Notes: generated from the letters alone by a model not told the origin. Positions 40,259-49,966 are shown, numbered from the stretch's first letter. The stretch: DNA of 64,000 nucleotides from Novosphingobium profundi (GCF_018491765.1 NZ_JABWCU010000006.1:124001-188000), one strand, 5' to 3'. Numbers and translations: made by a program.

Positions 40259-41502
40259 CGGCTCTCGACACCCCCGGCGGGGCGCGCGCCGTGGCGCGTT
40301 GCGATGGCCTGCGCGAGGCCCCTTATTCGGACATGGAGGGGGGGCTCACCCGTGGGTACCTGACGCCCGCATATCGTGCGGCGCAGGACGCGCTCGCGGG
40401 CTGGATGGAGGCGGCGGGCATGGCCGTGCGGCGCGACGCGGCGGCCAACCTTGTCGGGCGCTACGAAGGCGAGGCGCCCGGCGCGCCCGCGTTGATGATC
40501 GCGAGCCACCTCGATTCGGTGCGTCATGGCGGGGCCTACGACGGGCCGCTCGGCATCCTGCTCGGGGTCGAGTGTGTTGCCGCGCTCCATGCGGCCGGTC
40601 GCCGATTGCCTTTCGCGATCGAGGTCTATGCCTTCGGCGACGAGGAAGGCTCGCGCTTTCCCGCCGCGATGCTGACCAGCCGCGCGGTCGCGGGAACGCT
40701 CGCGCCCGAAGCCCTCGACATCGCCGACGCCGACGGGGTGACTTTGCAGCAGGCGGGCGTCGACCCGGCGACTTATCTTTCGGCACGTCGCAGGCCCGAG
40801 GAGATATTCGCCTATCTCGAGGCCCATATCGAGCAGGGCCCGGTGCTCGAGGATGAAGGCCTGGCGCTCGGCACCGTCACCGGCATCGCCGCGCAGCTGC
40901 GCTATGCGCTCACCGTCCGGGGGCTTGCCGGGCACGCGGGCACCAGCTCGATGGCGCTGCGCTGCGATCCGCTGCCGGGCGTTGCCGAAATGGTGCTCGC
41001 CGCCGAACAGGTCGCGCGCGCCGACGCCTCGGACGCGGTCGCGACCGTGGGCCGGATCGAGGCGTTGCCCGGCGCTGCCAACGTGATCGCGGGCGAAGTG
41101 CGTTTCACGCTCGACGTGCGCGCGGGCGAGCAGGCGCGGCGCGACCGCGTCGCCCACGCGATCCTCGCCTGCTGCCGCGACGTGGCGCAGACGCGCGGCC
41201 TCGACCTTGCCGTCGAGACCGTCCACGACCTGCCGCCCAGCCCGTGTGACCCGGAACTGATGGACCTGATGGACGCTGCGCTGGCAGATGCCGGCCAACC
41301 CGTGTTCCGCCTCGTCTCGGGCGCGGGCCACGATGCCATGAACATGGCGGCGCTGTGCCCCACCGCGATGCTGTTCATCCGCTGCCGGGGCGGGATCAGC
41401 CACAACCCCGCCGAACATGTCGAGCCGGCCGATGCCGAGGCCGCGCTTGCCGTCATGCTCGCCTTCCTCGAACGCCTGGGAGCATCCCGCCATGCCCGTT
41501 GA
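40252..41502 (+). CDS. Allantoate amidohydrolase (M20 family)
   Basis: This 416-residue di-metal amidohydrolase converts allantoate to ureidoglycine, CO2 and ammonia. Metal-ligand motifs are SHLDSVRHGGAYDGPLG, FGDEEGSRFP, EAHIEQGP and the late ISHNPAE; the dimerisation insert contains HAGTSSMALRCDP. The fold is shared with ureidoglycolate hydrolase and N-carbamoyl-amino-acid hydrolases. The position between HpxW and ureidoglycine transaminase, with allantoinase in the same operon, makes allantoate the likely substrate. Start and stop overlap both neighbours. Confidence 0.85.
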   Translation: MVAALDTPGGARAVARCDGLREAPYSDMEGGLTRGYLTPAYRAAQDALAGWMEAAGMAVRRDAAANLVGRYEGEAPGAPALMIASHLDSVRHGGAYDGPLGILLGVECVAALHAAGRRLPFAIEVYAFGDEEGSRFPAAMLTSRAVAGTLAPEALDIADADGVTLQQAGVDPATYLSARRRPEEIFAYLEAHIEQGPVLEDEGLALGTVTGIAAQLRYALTVRGLAGHAGTSSMALRCDPLPGVAEMVLAAEQVARADASDAVATVGRIEALPGAANVIAGEVRFTLDVRAGEQARRDRVAHAILACCRDVAQTRGLDLAVETVHDLPPSPCDPELMDLMDAALADAGQPVFRLVSGAGHDAMNMAALCPTAMLFIRCRGGISHNPAEHVEPADAEAALAVMLAFLERLGASRHAR

Positions 41503-42748
41503 TCTCGATCCGCTCCTGTTCGGGGAGATCGATCCGCCCCAGCGTCTGCTCATGGGGCCCGGGCCGGTCAACGCCCACCCGCGCGTGCTGCGCGCGATGT
41601 CGGCGGACCTGCTGGGCCAGTTCGATCCCGAGATGACCGGCTACATGGAGCAGGTCATGGCGCTCTACCGGCCGATCTTCGGGACGCGCAACCGCTGGAC
41701 GATGCTCGTTGATGGCACCGCGCGCGCAGGCATCGAGGCCGCGCTGGTCTCGCTCGTCGCACCGGGGGAAATGGTGCTGGTGGTCAACTTCGGGCGTTTC
41801 GGGCTGCTGCTGACCGAAATCCTCACCCGCATCGGCGCCAGGATTGAAACCGTCGACGCGCCCTGGGGCGAAGTGGTGCCGCTGGAGGCGATCGCGGCCG
41901 CCATCGAACGCACCGGGCCCAAACTCGTGGCGACAATCCACGGCGACACCTCGACGACGATGGCGCAACCGCTCGAGGGCTTCGGCGCCTTGTGCCGCGG
42001 GGCCGGTGCGCTCTCCTACGTCGATGCGACGGCCACCATCGGCGGCATGGAACTGGCCGCCGACCGCTGGGAGGTCGACGTGGTGACGGGGGGCTTGCAG
42101 AAGTGCCTTGGCGGCCCTTCGGGCTCGGCCCCGATCACGATTTCAGACCGGGCGGCCGAGCGTATCTTCGCACGTCGCCACACCGAGGCGGGCATCCGCA
42201 TGGCGGGGCTCGAGGACGGGCAGGGGCCGCGCATCACATCGAACTACTTCGACCTCGCCATGATCATGGACTACTGGTCCGAAAAGCGCCTCAACCACCA
42301 CACCGAGGCGACGAGCATGCTCTATGCCGCGCGCGAATGCGCCCGCGTGGCGCTGGGCGAAGGGCTGGCTGCGCGCTACGACCGCCACGCGCGCGCGGGC
42401 CGCGCGATGGCGGCGGGCCTGCGCGCAATGGGCCTTGAGGTCTTCGGCTCGGACGCGACACGCATGACCAACGTCACCGGCGTCTATATCCCGCGAGGCG
42501 TCGATGGCGAAGCGGTGCGCGCCATGATGCGCGAAGCCTTCGAGATCGAGATCGGGACCGCGTTCGGGCCGCTCCAGGGCCGGATCTGGCGTCTGGGCGC
42601 GATGGGGTACAACGCGATGAAGCACAAGGTCCTGATCACGCTGGGCGCGCTCGAGGCAAGCCTGCGCGCCAACGGCTACGTGCTGCCCACCGGCGAAGCC
42701 GTGCCCGCGGCGATGGAGGCCTGGGACAATGCGGGCATCGCGGCATGA
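41492..42748 (+). CDS. pucG: (S)-Ureidoglycine-glyoxylate transaminase
   Basis: This 418-residue class V aminotransferase has the start MGPGPVNAHPRVLRAM seen in alanine-glyoxylate and ureidoglycine-glyoxylate transaminases. The PLP lysine is Lys204 in GGLQKCLGG and the ring-nitrogen aspartate is Asp178 in SYVDAT. PucG moves the amino group of ureidoglycine to glyoxylate, giving oxalurate and glycine. The HpxXY, HpxW and HpxZ genes in the same operon supply the steps after oxalurate. The ATG at 41492 overlaps the amidohydrolase end by 11 bp. Confidence 0.87.
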   Translation: MPVDLDPLLFGEIDPPQRLLMGPGPVNAHPRVLRAMSADLLGQFDPEMTGYMEQVMALYRPIFGTRNRWTMLVDGTARAGIEAALVSLVAPGEMVLVVNFGRFGLLLTEILTRIGARIETVDAPWGEVVPLEAIAAAIERTGPKLVATIHGDTSTTMAQPLEGFGALCRGAGALSYVDATATIGGMELAADRWEVDVVTGGLQKCLGGPSGSAPITISDRAAERIFARRHTEAGIRMAGLEDGQGPRITSNYFDLAMIMDYWSEKRLNHHTEATSMLYAARECARVALGEGLAARYDRHARAGRAMAAGLRAMGLEVFGSDATRMTNVTGVYIPRGVDGEAVRAMMREAFEIEIGTAFGPLQGRIWRLGAMGYNAMKHKVLITLGALEASLRANGYVLPTGEAVPAAMEAWDNAGIAA

Positions 42749-43650
42749 GCGGCCTTCCCCGCGATCTCGTCGGCTACGGGGCGAACCCGCCCGCCGCGCA
42801 CTGGCCCGGCGGCAAGCGCGTGGCGGTACAGTTCGTCATCAACTACGAGGAAGGTGCGGAGAACAGCGTCCTCAACGGCGACAAGGGCTCCGAAGCGTTC
42901 CTGTCCGAGATGGTCGGCGCCGTCAGCCATGCCGACCGCGCGATGGCGATGGAGAGCCTTTACGAATACGGCAGCCGCGCCGGGTTCTGGCGTCTCCACC
43001 GCCTGTTCACGCAGCGTGGCCTGCCGGTCACCGTGTTCGGCGTCGCCAAGGCGCTCGAAGCCAACCCCGAGGCGGTCGCGGCGATGCAGGCAGCCGACTG
43101 GGAGATTGCCAGCCACGGCCTGCGCTGGATCGACTACCAGTACGTTTCCGAGGCCGTCGAACGCGCGCACATCGCCGAGGCGGTCGCGCTGCATGAGAGA
43201 GTTACCGGCCGCCGCCCGCGTGGCTGGTACCAGGGCCGCACTTCGCCCAACACCGCGCGACTGGTGGCCGAGGAGGGCGGCTTCGTGTACGATGCCGACA
43301 GTTACGCCGACGACGTGCCCTACTGGGACGACCGGCATGGCCGTGCGCAGCTGATCGTGCCCTATACGCTCGACGTCAACGACATGAAGATCGTCGCCTA
43401 CAACGGCTTCACCGAGGGCGAGCAGTTCTTCCGCCACATGCGCGACACTTTTGACCAGCTGGTCGAGGAGGGCGGGCGGATGATGTCGGTGGGGCTCCAC
43501 GCGCGTATCGCCGGAAAGCCCGGCCGCGCGCGCTGGGTGGGCCGCTTTCTCGACCATGTCGCGGCGAGCGGCGAGGCCTGGGTCGCGCGCCGCATCGACA
43601 TCGCCCGCCACTGGCAGGCGCAGTACCCCTATCCGGGAGACGCCACATGA
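42745..43650 (+). CDS. puuE: Allantoinase, PuuE (polysaccharide-deacetylase-fold) type
   Basis: This 301-residue protein of the NodB/polysaccharide deacetylase fold matches the PuuE class of allantoinases, which open the hydantoin ring of allantoin to allantoate without the usual amidohydrolase fold. Class features are RDLVGYGANPP at the start, VQFVINYEEGAENSVLNGD, WEIASHGLRWIDYQY and MMSVGLHARIAGKPGR. It overlaps the transaminase and HpxZ genes by ATGA at each end. No amidohydrolase-type allantoinase is present, so this is the operon's only candidate for the step. Confidence 0.9.
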   Translation: MSGLPRDLVGYGANPPAAHWPGGKRVAVQFVINYEEGAENSVLNGDKGSEAFLSEMVGAVSHADRAMAMESLYEYGSRAGFWRLHRLFTQRGLPVTVFGVAKALEANPEAVAAMQAADWEIASHGLRWIDYQYVSEAVERAHIAEAVALHERVTGRRPRGWYQGRTSPNTARLVAEEGGFVYDADSYADDVPYWDDRHGRAQLIVPYTLDVNDMKIVAYNGFTEGEQFFRHMRDTFDQLVEEGGRMMSVGLHARIAGKPGRARWVGRFLDHVAASGEAWVARRIDIARHWQAQYPYPGDAT

Positions 43651-44027
43651 CGATCAACGATCCCGAACGCCTGGCCGAAGTCACCGCCGCTTTCGTGGAA
43701 TACGAACGCGCGCTGATGGAGGACGACATCGCCGCAATGGACGCGCTGTTCCACGATGCGCCCACCACCAACCGTTATGGCGTGGGTGAAGTCCTCTACG
43801 GCATCGCGGAAATCCGCGAATTTCGAAAGGGGCGGGGGGGCTCGCCGCAGCGCCGCCTCGGCAAGGTTTCGATCGTGACTTATGGCGAGGCCTTCGCCAC
43901 CGCCGATGCCGAATTCTTCCGCGAGGGCTGCGAACGGCGCGGGCGCCAGACGCAGAGCTGGGTGAAGTTCGCCGATGGCTGGAAGGTCGTCTCGGCGCAT
44001 GTCAGCCTGGAGGGGAGCACGCATTGA
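43647..44027 (+). CDS. hpxZ: HpxZ/AtzH-like oxalurate catabolism protein
   Basis: This 126-residue NTF2/SnoaL-like protein of the DUF3225 (AtzH-like) family begins MTINDPERLAEVTAAFVEYERALMEDD and contains TTNRYGVGEVLYG and a QTQSWVKFADGWKVVSAHVS end. It accompanies HpxW, HpxX and HpxY in Klebsiella. Its reaction has not been settled to my knowledge; the fold suits a small isomerase, decarboxylase or accessory subunit. Starts and stops overlap the neighbouring genes. Confidence 0.8.
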   Translation: MTINDPERLAEVTAAFVEYERALMEDDIAAMDALFHDAPTTNRYGVGEVLYGIAEIREFRKGRGGSPQRRLGKVSIVTYGEAFATADAEFFREGCERRGRQTQSWVKFADGWKVVSAHVSLEGSTH

Positions 44028-44467
44028 TGGCCGCGCTCTTCGAACACAGCCCCTGGGTCGAGGCGCGCGCCGATGCGGCACCCTCGCGCGGGGATCGCCA
44101 CGCCGATCTCATGGCGGTGGTCGAGGCCGCCTCGGTCGAAGAGCAGCTCGCGCTCATCCGCGCGCATCCTGAGCTTGCGGGCAGGGCCGCGATCGATCGC
44201 ACGCTGACCGAGGCGAGCGCGGCCGAGCAGGCCAGCGCCGGGCTCGACCGCCTGACCCCGGCGGAATACGCGGAATTCCACGCGCTCAACGCGGCCTATC
44301 GCGAACGCTTCGACTTTCCGTTCATCATCTGCGTGCGGCTGACCGACAAGGCGGGGATCCTCGCCGCGATGCAGGCACGGCTCGAAAACGAACGCGAACA
44401 GGAGATCGCCACGGCGCTGGCCGAGATCGGCAAGATCGTGCGCCTGAGGCTGGAGGACATGACATGA
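44027..44467 (+). CDS. 2-Oxo-4-hydroxy-4-carboxy-5-ureidoimidazoline (OHCU) decarboxylase
   Basis: This 146-residue helical protein decarboxylates OHCU to S-allantoin, the third step of urate breakdown. The active-site segment IRAHPELAGRAA carries the catalytic His, and LNAAYRERFDFPFIICVR carries the conserved Arg and Phe. I chose the ATG at 44027, overlapping the HpxZ stop as TGATG, over the TTG one codon earlier. It belongs with the HIU hydrolase and urate hydroxylase genes that follow. Confidence 0.9.
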   Translation: MAALFEHSPWVEARADAAPSRGDRHADLMAVVEAASVEEQLALIRAHPELAGRAAIDRTLTEASAAEQASAGLDRLTPAEYAEFHALNAAYRERFDFPFIICVRLTDKAGILAAMQARLENEREQEIATALAEIGKIVRLRLEDMT

Positions 44468-45897
44468 GCGGACTTGCGGCGCTGGAAGCGCGTCTCGAAC
44501 GCGAACTGGAACTGATCGCCTTCAACCGCCCGCAATGGGTTCGCCCGCGTCGCCACGCGGGTGAGGAGGTGCTTGACGTCGCGGTGATCGGCGGTGGTCA
44601 GTGCGGCCTTGCGACCGCGTTCGGCCTGCGGCGCGAGGGTGTCACCAACGTCATGGTCTTCGACGAGAGTGCGGCCGGCTATGAAGGGCCCTGGGAGACA
44701 TATGCGCGCATGGTCACGCTGCGCACGCCCAAGACGCTCACCCCGATCGATTTCGGCGTGCCTTCGCTCACTTACCAGGCTTGGTGGGAGGCGCAGCATG
44801 GCCGCGAAGCCTGGGACGCCCTCGACAAGATCGCGCGCGGCGACTGGATGGATTACTTGCGCTGGTACCGCCGCGTGCTTGACCTGCCCGTCGTCAACGA
44901 AGCCAAATTGCAGCGCATCGAGCCGCTGGTGGAGGAGGGCCTGCACCGTCTCCATTTCGCCGACGGCGGGGTGGAACTGGCGCGTAAGGTCGTGCTCGCC
45001 ACCGGGATCCAGGGCGGCGGTGAATGGCACACGCCCGCACTGGTGCGCGAGAACCTGCCGCGCGACCTCTGGGCGCACACCAGCGAGCCGATCGACTTCG
45101 CTACGCTCCACGGCAAGCGCATCGGGATCCTGGGCGGCGGGGCCTCGGCCTTCGACAACGCGCAGTTCGCGCTCTCGCAAGGGGTGGAGGCCGCCGAAGT
45201 CTTCATCCGGCGCAAGCAGTTGCCGCGTATCAACCCTATCCGCTTCATGGAAAAAGTCGGCTTCGCCGCGCGCTATCCTGCGCTCGACGATCAGGCGAAA
45301 TACGCCGCGATGGCCTGTTTCCTGGGCCATAACCAGCCACCGACCAACGATACCTTCGTGCGGGCGGCCTCCTTCGCGGGCTTTCACCTGCACACCGGCG
45401 CGCCCTGGCTCGACGTCTGCGAGCACAATGGCCTGGTGCGGGTGACAACGCCGCAAGGGCACCACGAATTCGATTTCGTGATCGTCTCGACCGGTCTCGT
45501 CAGCGACCCCGCGCTGCGCCCCGAGCTTGCCGGTCTCGCCGATTGCATTGCGCGCTGGGGTGAGCGGGTCACGCCGACCGGCCCGCGCAACGCACTTATC
45601 GATGCGCACCCCTATCTGGGCAACGGCTTCGAATTTCTCCCGCGCGACGGTGTGGACGGCGCACCGCTCCACGGCCTTTTCGCCTTCAACTATTCGGCGC
45701 TGATCAGCCTGGGTCTCTCGGCCTCGGCGCTGTCCGGACTGCACCTCGCGCTGCCGCGATTGCTGCGCAGCATCGCCGACCAGCTGTTCCTCGACGACAA
45801 GGACGTGCTGCTCGCCGAGTTTCTCGACTACGACGTGCCCGAGTTTCTCGGCGAATGGCCGCTTCCCGAAATGCCCGAAGCGGGAGAACTGGCATGA
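44464..45897 (+). CDS. hpyO: FAD-dependent urate hydroxylase, HpyO type
   Basis: This 477-residue flavoprotein has a first dinucleotide motif GGGQCG (residues 43-48) and a second GILGGGASAFD near residue 218, the pattern of flavin-containing monooxygenases using NAD(P)H. It matches the HpyO class known from Xanthomonas, which hydroxylates urate to 5-hydroxyisourate and is unrelated to uricase and to HpxO. It lies directly between OHCU decarboxylase and HIU hydrolase genes with ATGA overlaps. No uricase gene is seen in the operon, so it fills that step. The name rests on sequence resemblance plus position. Confidence 0.82.
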   Translation: MSGLAALEARLERELELIAFNRPQWVRPRRHAGEEVLDVAVIGGGQCGLATAFGLRREGVTNVMVFDESAAGYEGPWETYARMVTLRTPKTLTPIDFGVPSLTYQAWWEAQHGREAWDALDKIARGDWMDYLRWYRRVLDLPVVNEAKLQRIEPLVEEGLHRLHFADGGVELARKVVLATGIQGGGEWHTPALVRENLPRDLWAHTSEPIDFATLHGKRIGILGGGASAFDNAQFALSQGVEAAEVFIRRKQLPRINPIRFMEKVGFAARYPALDDQAKYAAMACFLGHNQPPTNDTFVRAASFAGFHLHTGAPWLDVCEHNGLVRVTTPQGHHEFDFVIVSTGLVSDPALRPELAGLADCIARWGERVTPTGPRNALIDAHPYLGNGFEFLPRDGVDGAPLHGLFAFNYSALISLGLSASALSGLHLALPRLLRSIADQLFLDDKDVLLAEFLDYDVPEFLGEWPLPEMPEAGELA

Positions 45898-46226
45898 ATT
45901 CGCTGTCCACCCATGTCCTCGACACCAGCCACGGCGTGCCCGCTGCGGGTGTCGCGATCACGCTGGTTGCCGAGGGCGGCAGCGTGCTGTTCCAAGGCGC
46001 GACCAATGCCGACGGGCGCTGTCCCGGCCTGCCCTCCATTCCCTCGGGCGGCTATCACTTGCGCTTCGCGGTGGCGGACTATTTTCGCGCAAAGGGCGTC
46101 CACTTGCCCGAGCCGCCCTTCCTCGACGTGGTGCAGATCGACTTCGGCATCGCCGAGACGGGCGCGCATTATCACGTCCCGCTGCTCGTCTCGCCCTACG
46201 GCTACTCGACCTACCGGGGCAGCTGA
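45894..46226 (+). CDS. hiuH: 5-Hydroxyisourate hydrolase (transthyretin-like)
   Basis: This 110-residue transthyretin-fold enzyme hydrolyses 5-hydroxyisourate to OHCU. Diagnostic parts are LSTHVLDTSHGVPAAG at the N-terminus, with the catalytic His, and the C-terminal tetrapeptide YRGS that separates HIU hydrolases from transthyretin; HYHVPLLVSPYGYSTYRGS completes the site. It overlaps hpyO by ATGA and lies 1 bp before xdhA. Confidence 0.94.
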   Translation: MNSLSTHVLDTSHGVPAAGVAITLVAEGGSVLFQGATNADGRCPGLPSIPSGGYHLRFAVADYFRAKGVHLPEPPFLDVVQIDFGIAETGAHYHVPLLVSPYGYSTYRGS

Positions 46227-46227
46227 G

Positions 46228-47652
46228 ATGGCGATCTCGTTTCTTCTCGACGGTGCGCGGATCGATCTCGATGCAATCGATCCCACGGGTTCGGTGCTCG
46301 ACTTCCTGCGCACGCACCTTGGTCGCACCGGGACCAAGGAGGGCTGCGCGGAGGGCGACTGCGGGGCCTGCACGGTGCTGGTCGGGACCTTGGTGGGCGA
46401 GGCCGTGCAATGGCGTGCGCTCAATTCGTGCATCCAGTTCCTGCCGATGCTGCACGGCAAGGCGCTGCTGACGGTCGAAAGCCTGTCGCGCGAGGGTGGC
46501 CCTAACGCGCTGCAGGCCTGCATGGCCGGCAACGGGTCCTCGCAGTGCGGGTTCTGCACGCCAGGCTTCGTCATGTCGCTTTATGGGCGTGCGATCGGTG
46601 CGCGCGGGAGCGAGCTGCCGCTCGGCGACGTCCTTGCAGGCAACTTGTGCCGCTGCACCGGCTATGGCCCGATCCTTGATGCGGGGCGTGCCGTCCCCAG
46701 CCTGCCGCGCGACGATGCCGCTGTGGCCGAGGCTTTGGCTGAGATCGAAGCCGCTCCGGCCTCGGGCGAATGGGAGGGGCGCCGCTGGTTCGCACCGCGC
46801 CGCGCCGACGAACTGGCGCGGCTGCTCGCCGATTATCCGGACGCCACGCTGGTGGCGGGGGCGACCGATGTCGGCCTGTGGGTCACCAAGGGCCTGAAGC
46901 GGATCGAGACAGTGATCTTCATCGGCGACATCGCCGAGTTGGGTGAGATCGAGGAGCGCGAGGACGCGCTGGTGCTGGGCGCGAACGTGCGCCACGCTGA
47001 AGCCCACGACGTCCTGGCGCGACTGCACCCGGATCTTGGCGAGCTGTGGCGACGTTTCGCCGCACTGCAAGTGCGCAATGCCGGCACGATCGGCGGAAAC
47101 ATCGCCAATGGCTCGCCGATCGGCGATGGTCCGCCCGCCCTGATCGCGCTCGGAGCCGAGCTCGTGCTGCGCAGCATCGAGGGGCGCCGGACATTGCCGC
47201 TCGAGGACTATTTCGTCGACTACGGTCAGCAGGACCGGCGCCCTGGCGAATTCGTCGAGAGCGTGCGCGTGCCCCGCCCCGCAAAGCAGGCGGTGATCCA
47301 TGTCGCCAAGCTCTCGCGCCGCTTCGACAGTGATATTTCGGCGGTCTGCGGCGCCTTCATGCTGCACGTCGAGGACGGCGTGATCGTCTTTGCCCGCGCG
47401 GCTTTCGGGGGAATGGCGGGAACCCCCCGGAGGGCCCCGGCATGCGAGGCGGCGCTGACCGGGCAGCGCTTCACGATGGCGACGATGGATGCCGCAGCAC
47501 GGGCGCTGCACGCGGACTTCACGCCGCTCGACGACGTGCGTGGCTCGGCGGCCTACCGGCTCGAGGCCGCGGGCAACCTGCTGCGGCGGATGTGGCTGCG
47601 CGAGCAGGGCACGGCGATCTCGGTACAGGACCTGGAGGCGCTCGATGGCTGA
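46228..47652 (+). CDS. xdhA: Xanthine dehydrogenase small subunit (2Fe-2S/FAD)
   Basis: This 474-residue subunit passes electrons from the molybdenum centre to NAD. The N-terminal ferredoxin domain holds the first 2Fe-2S cluster in CAEGDCGAC. The second cluster uses SQCGFCTPG and NLCRCTGYGP. The FAD domain follows from about residue 180, with LVAGATDVGLW and the RNAGTIGGNIANGSPIGD loop. XDH oxidises hypoxanthine and xanthine to urate. It overlaps the large subunit gene by 8 bp. Confidence 0.93.
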   Translation: MAISFLLDGARIDLDAIDPTGSVLDFLRTHLGRTGTKEGCAEGDCGACTVLVGTLVGEAVQWRALNSCIQFLPMLHGKALLTVESLSREGGPNALQACMAGNGSSQCGFCTPGFVMSLYGRAIGARGSELPLGDVLAGNLCRCTGYGPILDAGRAVPSLPRDDAAVAEALAEIEAAPASGEWEGRRWFAPRRADELARLLADYPDATLVAGATDVGLWVTKGLKRIETVIFIGDIAELGEIEEREDALVLGANVRHAEAHDVLARLHPDLGELWRRFAALQVRNAGTIGGNIANGSPIGDGPPALIALGAELVLRSIEGRRTLPLEDYFVDYGQQDRRPGEFVESVRVPRPAKQAVIHVAKLSRRFDSDISAVCGAFMLHVEDGVIVFARAAFGGMAGTPRRAPACEAALTGQRFTMATMDAAARALHADFTPLDDVRGSAAYRLEAAGNLLRRMWLREQGTAISVQDLEALDG

Positions 47653-49966
47653 TCGCGATCCCGGAACACTGGTCCGTGCCAAGCCCTCTCCCCCGCACGA
47701 AAGCGCGCATCTGCACGTGACCGGCGCGGCGCGCTACGCCGACGATCTGGCCGAGCCTGCCGACATGCTGCACCTTGCCTTCGGGCAGAGCCGAGAGGCG
47801 CACGCCCGGATCGCGGGGATGGATCTTGCGGCGGTGCGCGGGGCGCCGGGCGTCGTCGCGGTCTACACCGCCGCGGACATTCCCGGCGCGAACGACGTGG
47901 CTCCGGTCGCCCACGACGACCCGCTGCTCGCCGAGGACGTGGTGACCAGCCATGGTCAGCCGCTGTTCCTGGTCGCGGCGACGAGCCGCGAGGCCGCGCG
48001 CCGCGCGGCGCGGCTGGGCAAGGTCGACTACGCGCCCTTGCCGCCGCTGGTCACCGCCGCGCAGGCGCGCGCGGCGCAAAGCCTGATCGAACCCACCCAG
48101 CGCATGGCGCGCGGCGATGCGAAGGCCGCGCTGGCAAGCGCTCCCCATCGCCTCGCGGGGGCCTTCGCGATGGGCGGGCAGGACCACTTCTACCTCGAAG
48201 GGCAAGTCGCGCTGGCGACGCCGGGTGAGGACGGGCAGGTGCACCTCGTCAGCTCCACCCAGCACCCCAGCGAAGTGCAGCATCTCGTCGCGCACATGCT
48301 CGGACTTTCGAGTGCGGACGTCACCGTGGAGGTGCGGCGCATGGGCGGCGCCTTCGGGGGCAAGGAAACACAGGCCGCACTCTTCGCCGCAGCGGCTGCT
48401 CTGGTCGCTGCGAAGACCGGCCGCCCGGCCAAGTTTCGCTGCGACCGCGACGACGACATGGTGATGACCGGCAAGCGCCACCCTTTCGAAGTCGCCTACG
48501 AGGTGGGTTTCGACGACGAGGGGCATCTGCTCGCGCTGTCGTTGTTCCTTTCCTCGCCCTGCGGGGCGAGCGTCGACCTCTCGCCCGCGATCAACGACCG
48601 CGCGATGTTCCACGCCGACAATTGCTACTTCCTGCCCCATGTCGAAATCGTCTCCGAACGGCTGAAGACCAACACCGTCTCGGCGACCGCCTTTCGCGGC
48701 TTCGGCGGCCCCCAGGGCATGCTCGCGATCGAGCGCGTGCTCGACGACGTCGCGGCGTTCCTCGGGCGCGATCCGCTCGATCTGCGCATGGCCAACCTCT
48801 ACGGTCCGGGCCGCGAGGAGACGCCCTATGGCATGGTCGTTCGGGACAACATTGCGCCCGAGATGATCGCGCGACTGCGCCAGACCTCCCACTACGATGC
48901 GCGGGCGCGGGCAATTGCGGCGTTCAACGCGGGCTCTCCCGTCATCAAGCGCGGGCTGGCGCTCACGCCCGTCAAGTTCGGGATCAGCTTCACCACCACG
49001 CACCTCAACCAGGCGGGCGCGCTGATCCACGTCTACGCCGACGGTTCGATCCAGGTGAACCATGGCGGCACCGAGATGGGGCAAGGGGTCTACGTCAAGG
49101 TGGCGCAAGTCGTCGCCGACGTCTTCGGAGTTCCGCTCGCGAGCATTCGCTGCACCGCGACGCGCACTGACAAGGTGCCCAACACCTCGGCGACGGCGGC
49201 GAGTTCGGGGGCGGACCTCAACGGCATGGCGGCCTTCGAGGCGGCCATGACGATCCGCAGCCGGCTCGTGCAGTTCCTTGCCCGGACTTATGGCTGCACC
49301 GAGGCCGAGGTCGTCTTCGTGCCCGAGGGCGTGCGCGCCGGGGCGGCGCATCTGACCTTCGCCGAAGTGGCGCGCCGGGCCCATATCGGGCGTGTTTCGC
49401 TGAGCTCGACTGGCTTCTACGCCACGCCCGACATCGCCTACGACCGCGCCGCGCACAAGGGGCGCCCTTTCTATTACTTCGCCTATGGCGCGGCCGCCTG
49501 CGAAGTGGCGGTCGACACCCTGACCGGCGAACACAAGGTGCTGGCCGTCGACATCCTCCACGACGTAGGGGCCTCGCTCAACCCGGCGATCGACAAGGGC
49601 CAGATCGAGGGCGGCTTCCTGCAGGGGCAGGGCTGGCTGACGAGCGAGGAACTGGTCTGGGACGAGGCCGGACGCCTGCTTACCCATAGCCCCGCGACCT
49701 ACAAGATTCCGACCGCTTCGGACCGGGCGAAGCGCTTCACCATCGAACTGTGGGACGGTCGGAACGTCGAACCCACGATCAACCGCTCCAAGGCGGTAGG
49801 AGAACCTCCTTTCATGCTGGCCATCGCGGTCTTCTCCGCACTCAACCGGGCCATCGCGGCCTCCTGTCCCGAGACCCGCCGCTTGCCCCCGCTCGATGCT
49901 CCGGCGACTCCCGAGGCGGTGCTCAAGGCCATTGCCGGTCACCGTCGGAACGAGGAACAGGCATGA
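47645..49966 (+). CDS. xdhB: Xanthine dehydrogenase molybdopterin subunit
   Basis: This 773-residue molybdenum-cofactor subunit carries the hydroxylation site. Motifs in order are ARYADDLAEPADMLHLAFG, GGQDHFYLEGQVAL, RRMGGAFGGKE, FRGFGGPQG, GGTEMGQGVYVK and the catalytic base Glu720 in VGEPPFMLA. The LEGQ and FRGFGGPQ segments are those of true xanthine dehydrogenases rather than aldehyde oxidases. Start and stop overlap xdhA and xdhC. Confidence 0.93.
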   Translation: MADRDPGTLVRAKPSPPHESAHLHVTGAARYADDLAEPADMLHLAFGQSREAHARIAGMDLAAVRGAPGVVAVYTAADIPGANDVAPVAHDDPLLAEDVVTSHGQPLFLVAATSREAARRAARLGKVDYAPLPPLVTAAQARAAQSLIEPTQRMARGDAKAALASAPHRLAGAFAMGGQDHFYLEGQVALATPGEDGQVHLVSSTQHPSEVQHLVAHMLGLSSADVTVEVRRMGGAFGGKETQAALFAAAAALVAAKTGRPAKFRCDRDDDMVMTGKRHPFEVAYEVGFDDEGHLLALSLFLSSPCGASVDLSPAINDRAMFHADNCYFLPHVEIVSERLKTNTVSATAFRGFGGPQGMLAIERVLDDVAAFLGRDPLDLRMANLYGPGREETPYGMVVRDNIAPEMIARLRQTSHYDARARAIAAFNAGSPVIKRGLALTPVKFGISFTTTHLNQAGALIHVYADGSIQVNHGGTEMGQGVYVKVAQVVADVFGVPLASIRCTATRTDKVPNTSATAASSGADLNGMAAFEAAMTIRSRLVQFLARTYGCTEAEVVFVPEGVRAGAAHLTFAEVARRAHIGRVSLSSTGFYATPDIAYDRAAHKGRPFYYFAYGAAACEVAVDTLTGEHKVLAVDILHDVGASLNPAIDKGQIEGGFLQGQGWLTSEELVWDEAGRLLTHSPATYKIPTASDRAKRFTIELWDGRNVEPTINRSKAVGEPPFMLAIAVFSALNRAIAASCPETRRLPPLDAPATPEAVLKAIAGHRRNEEQA

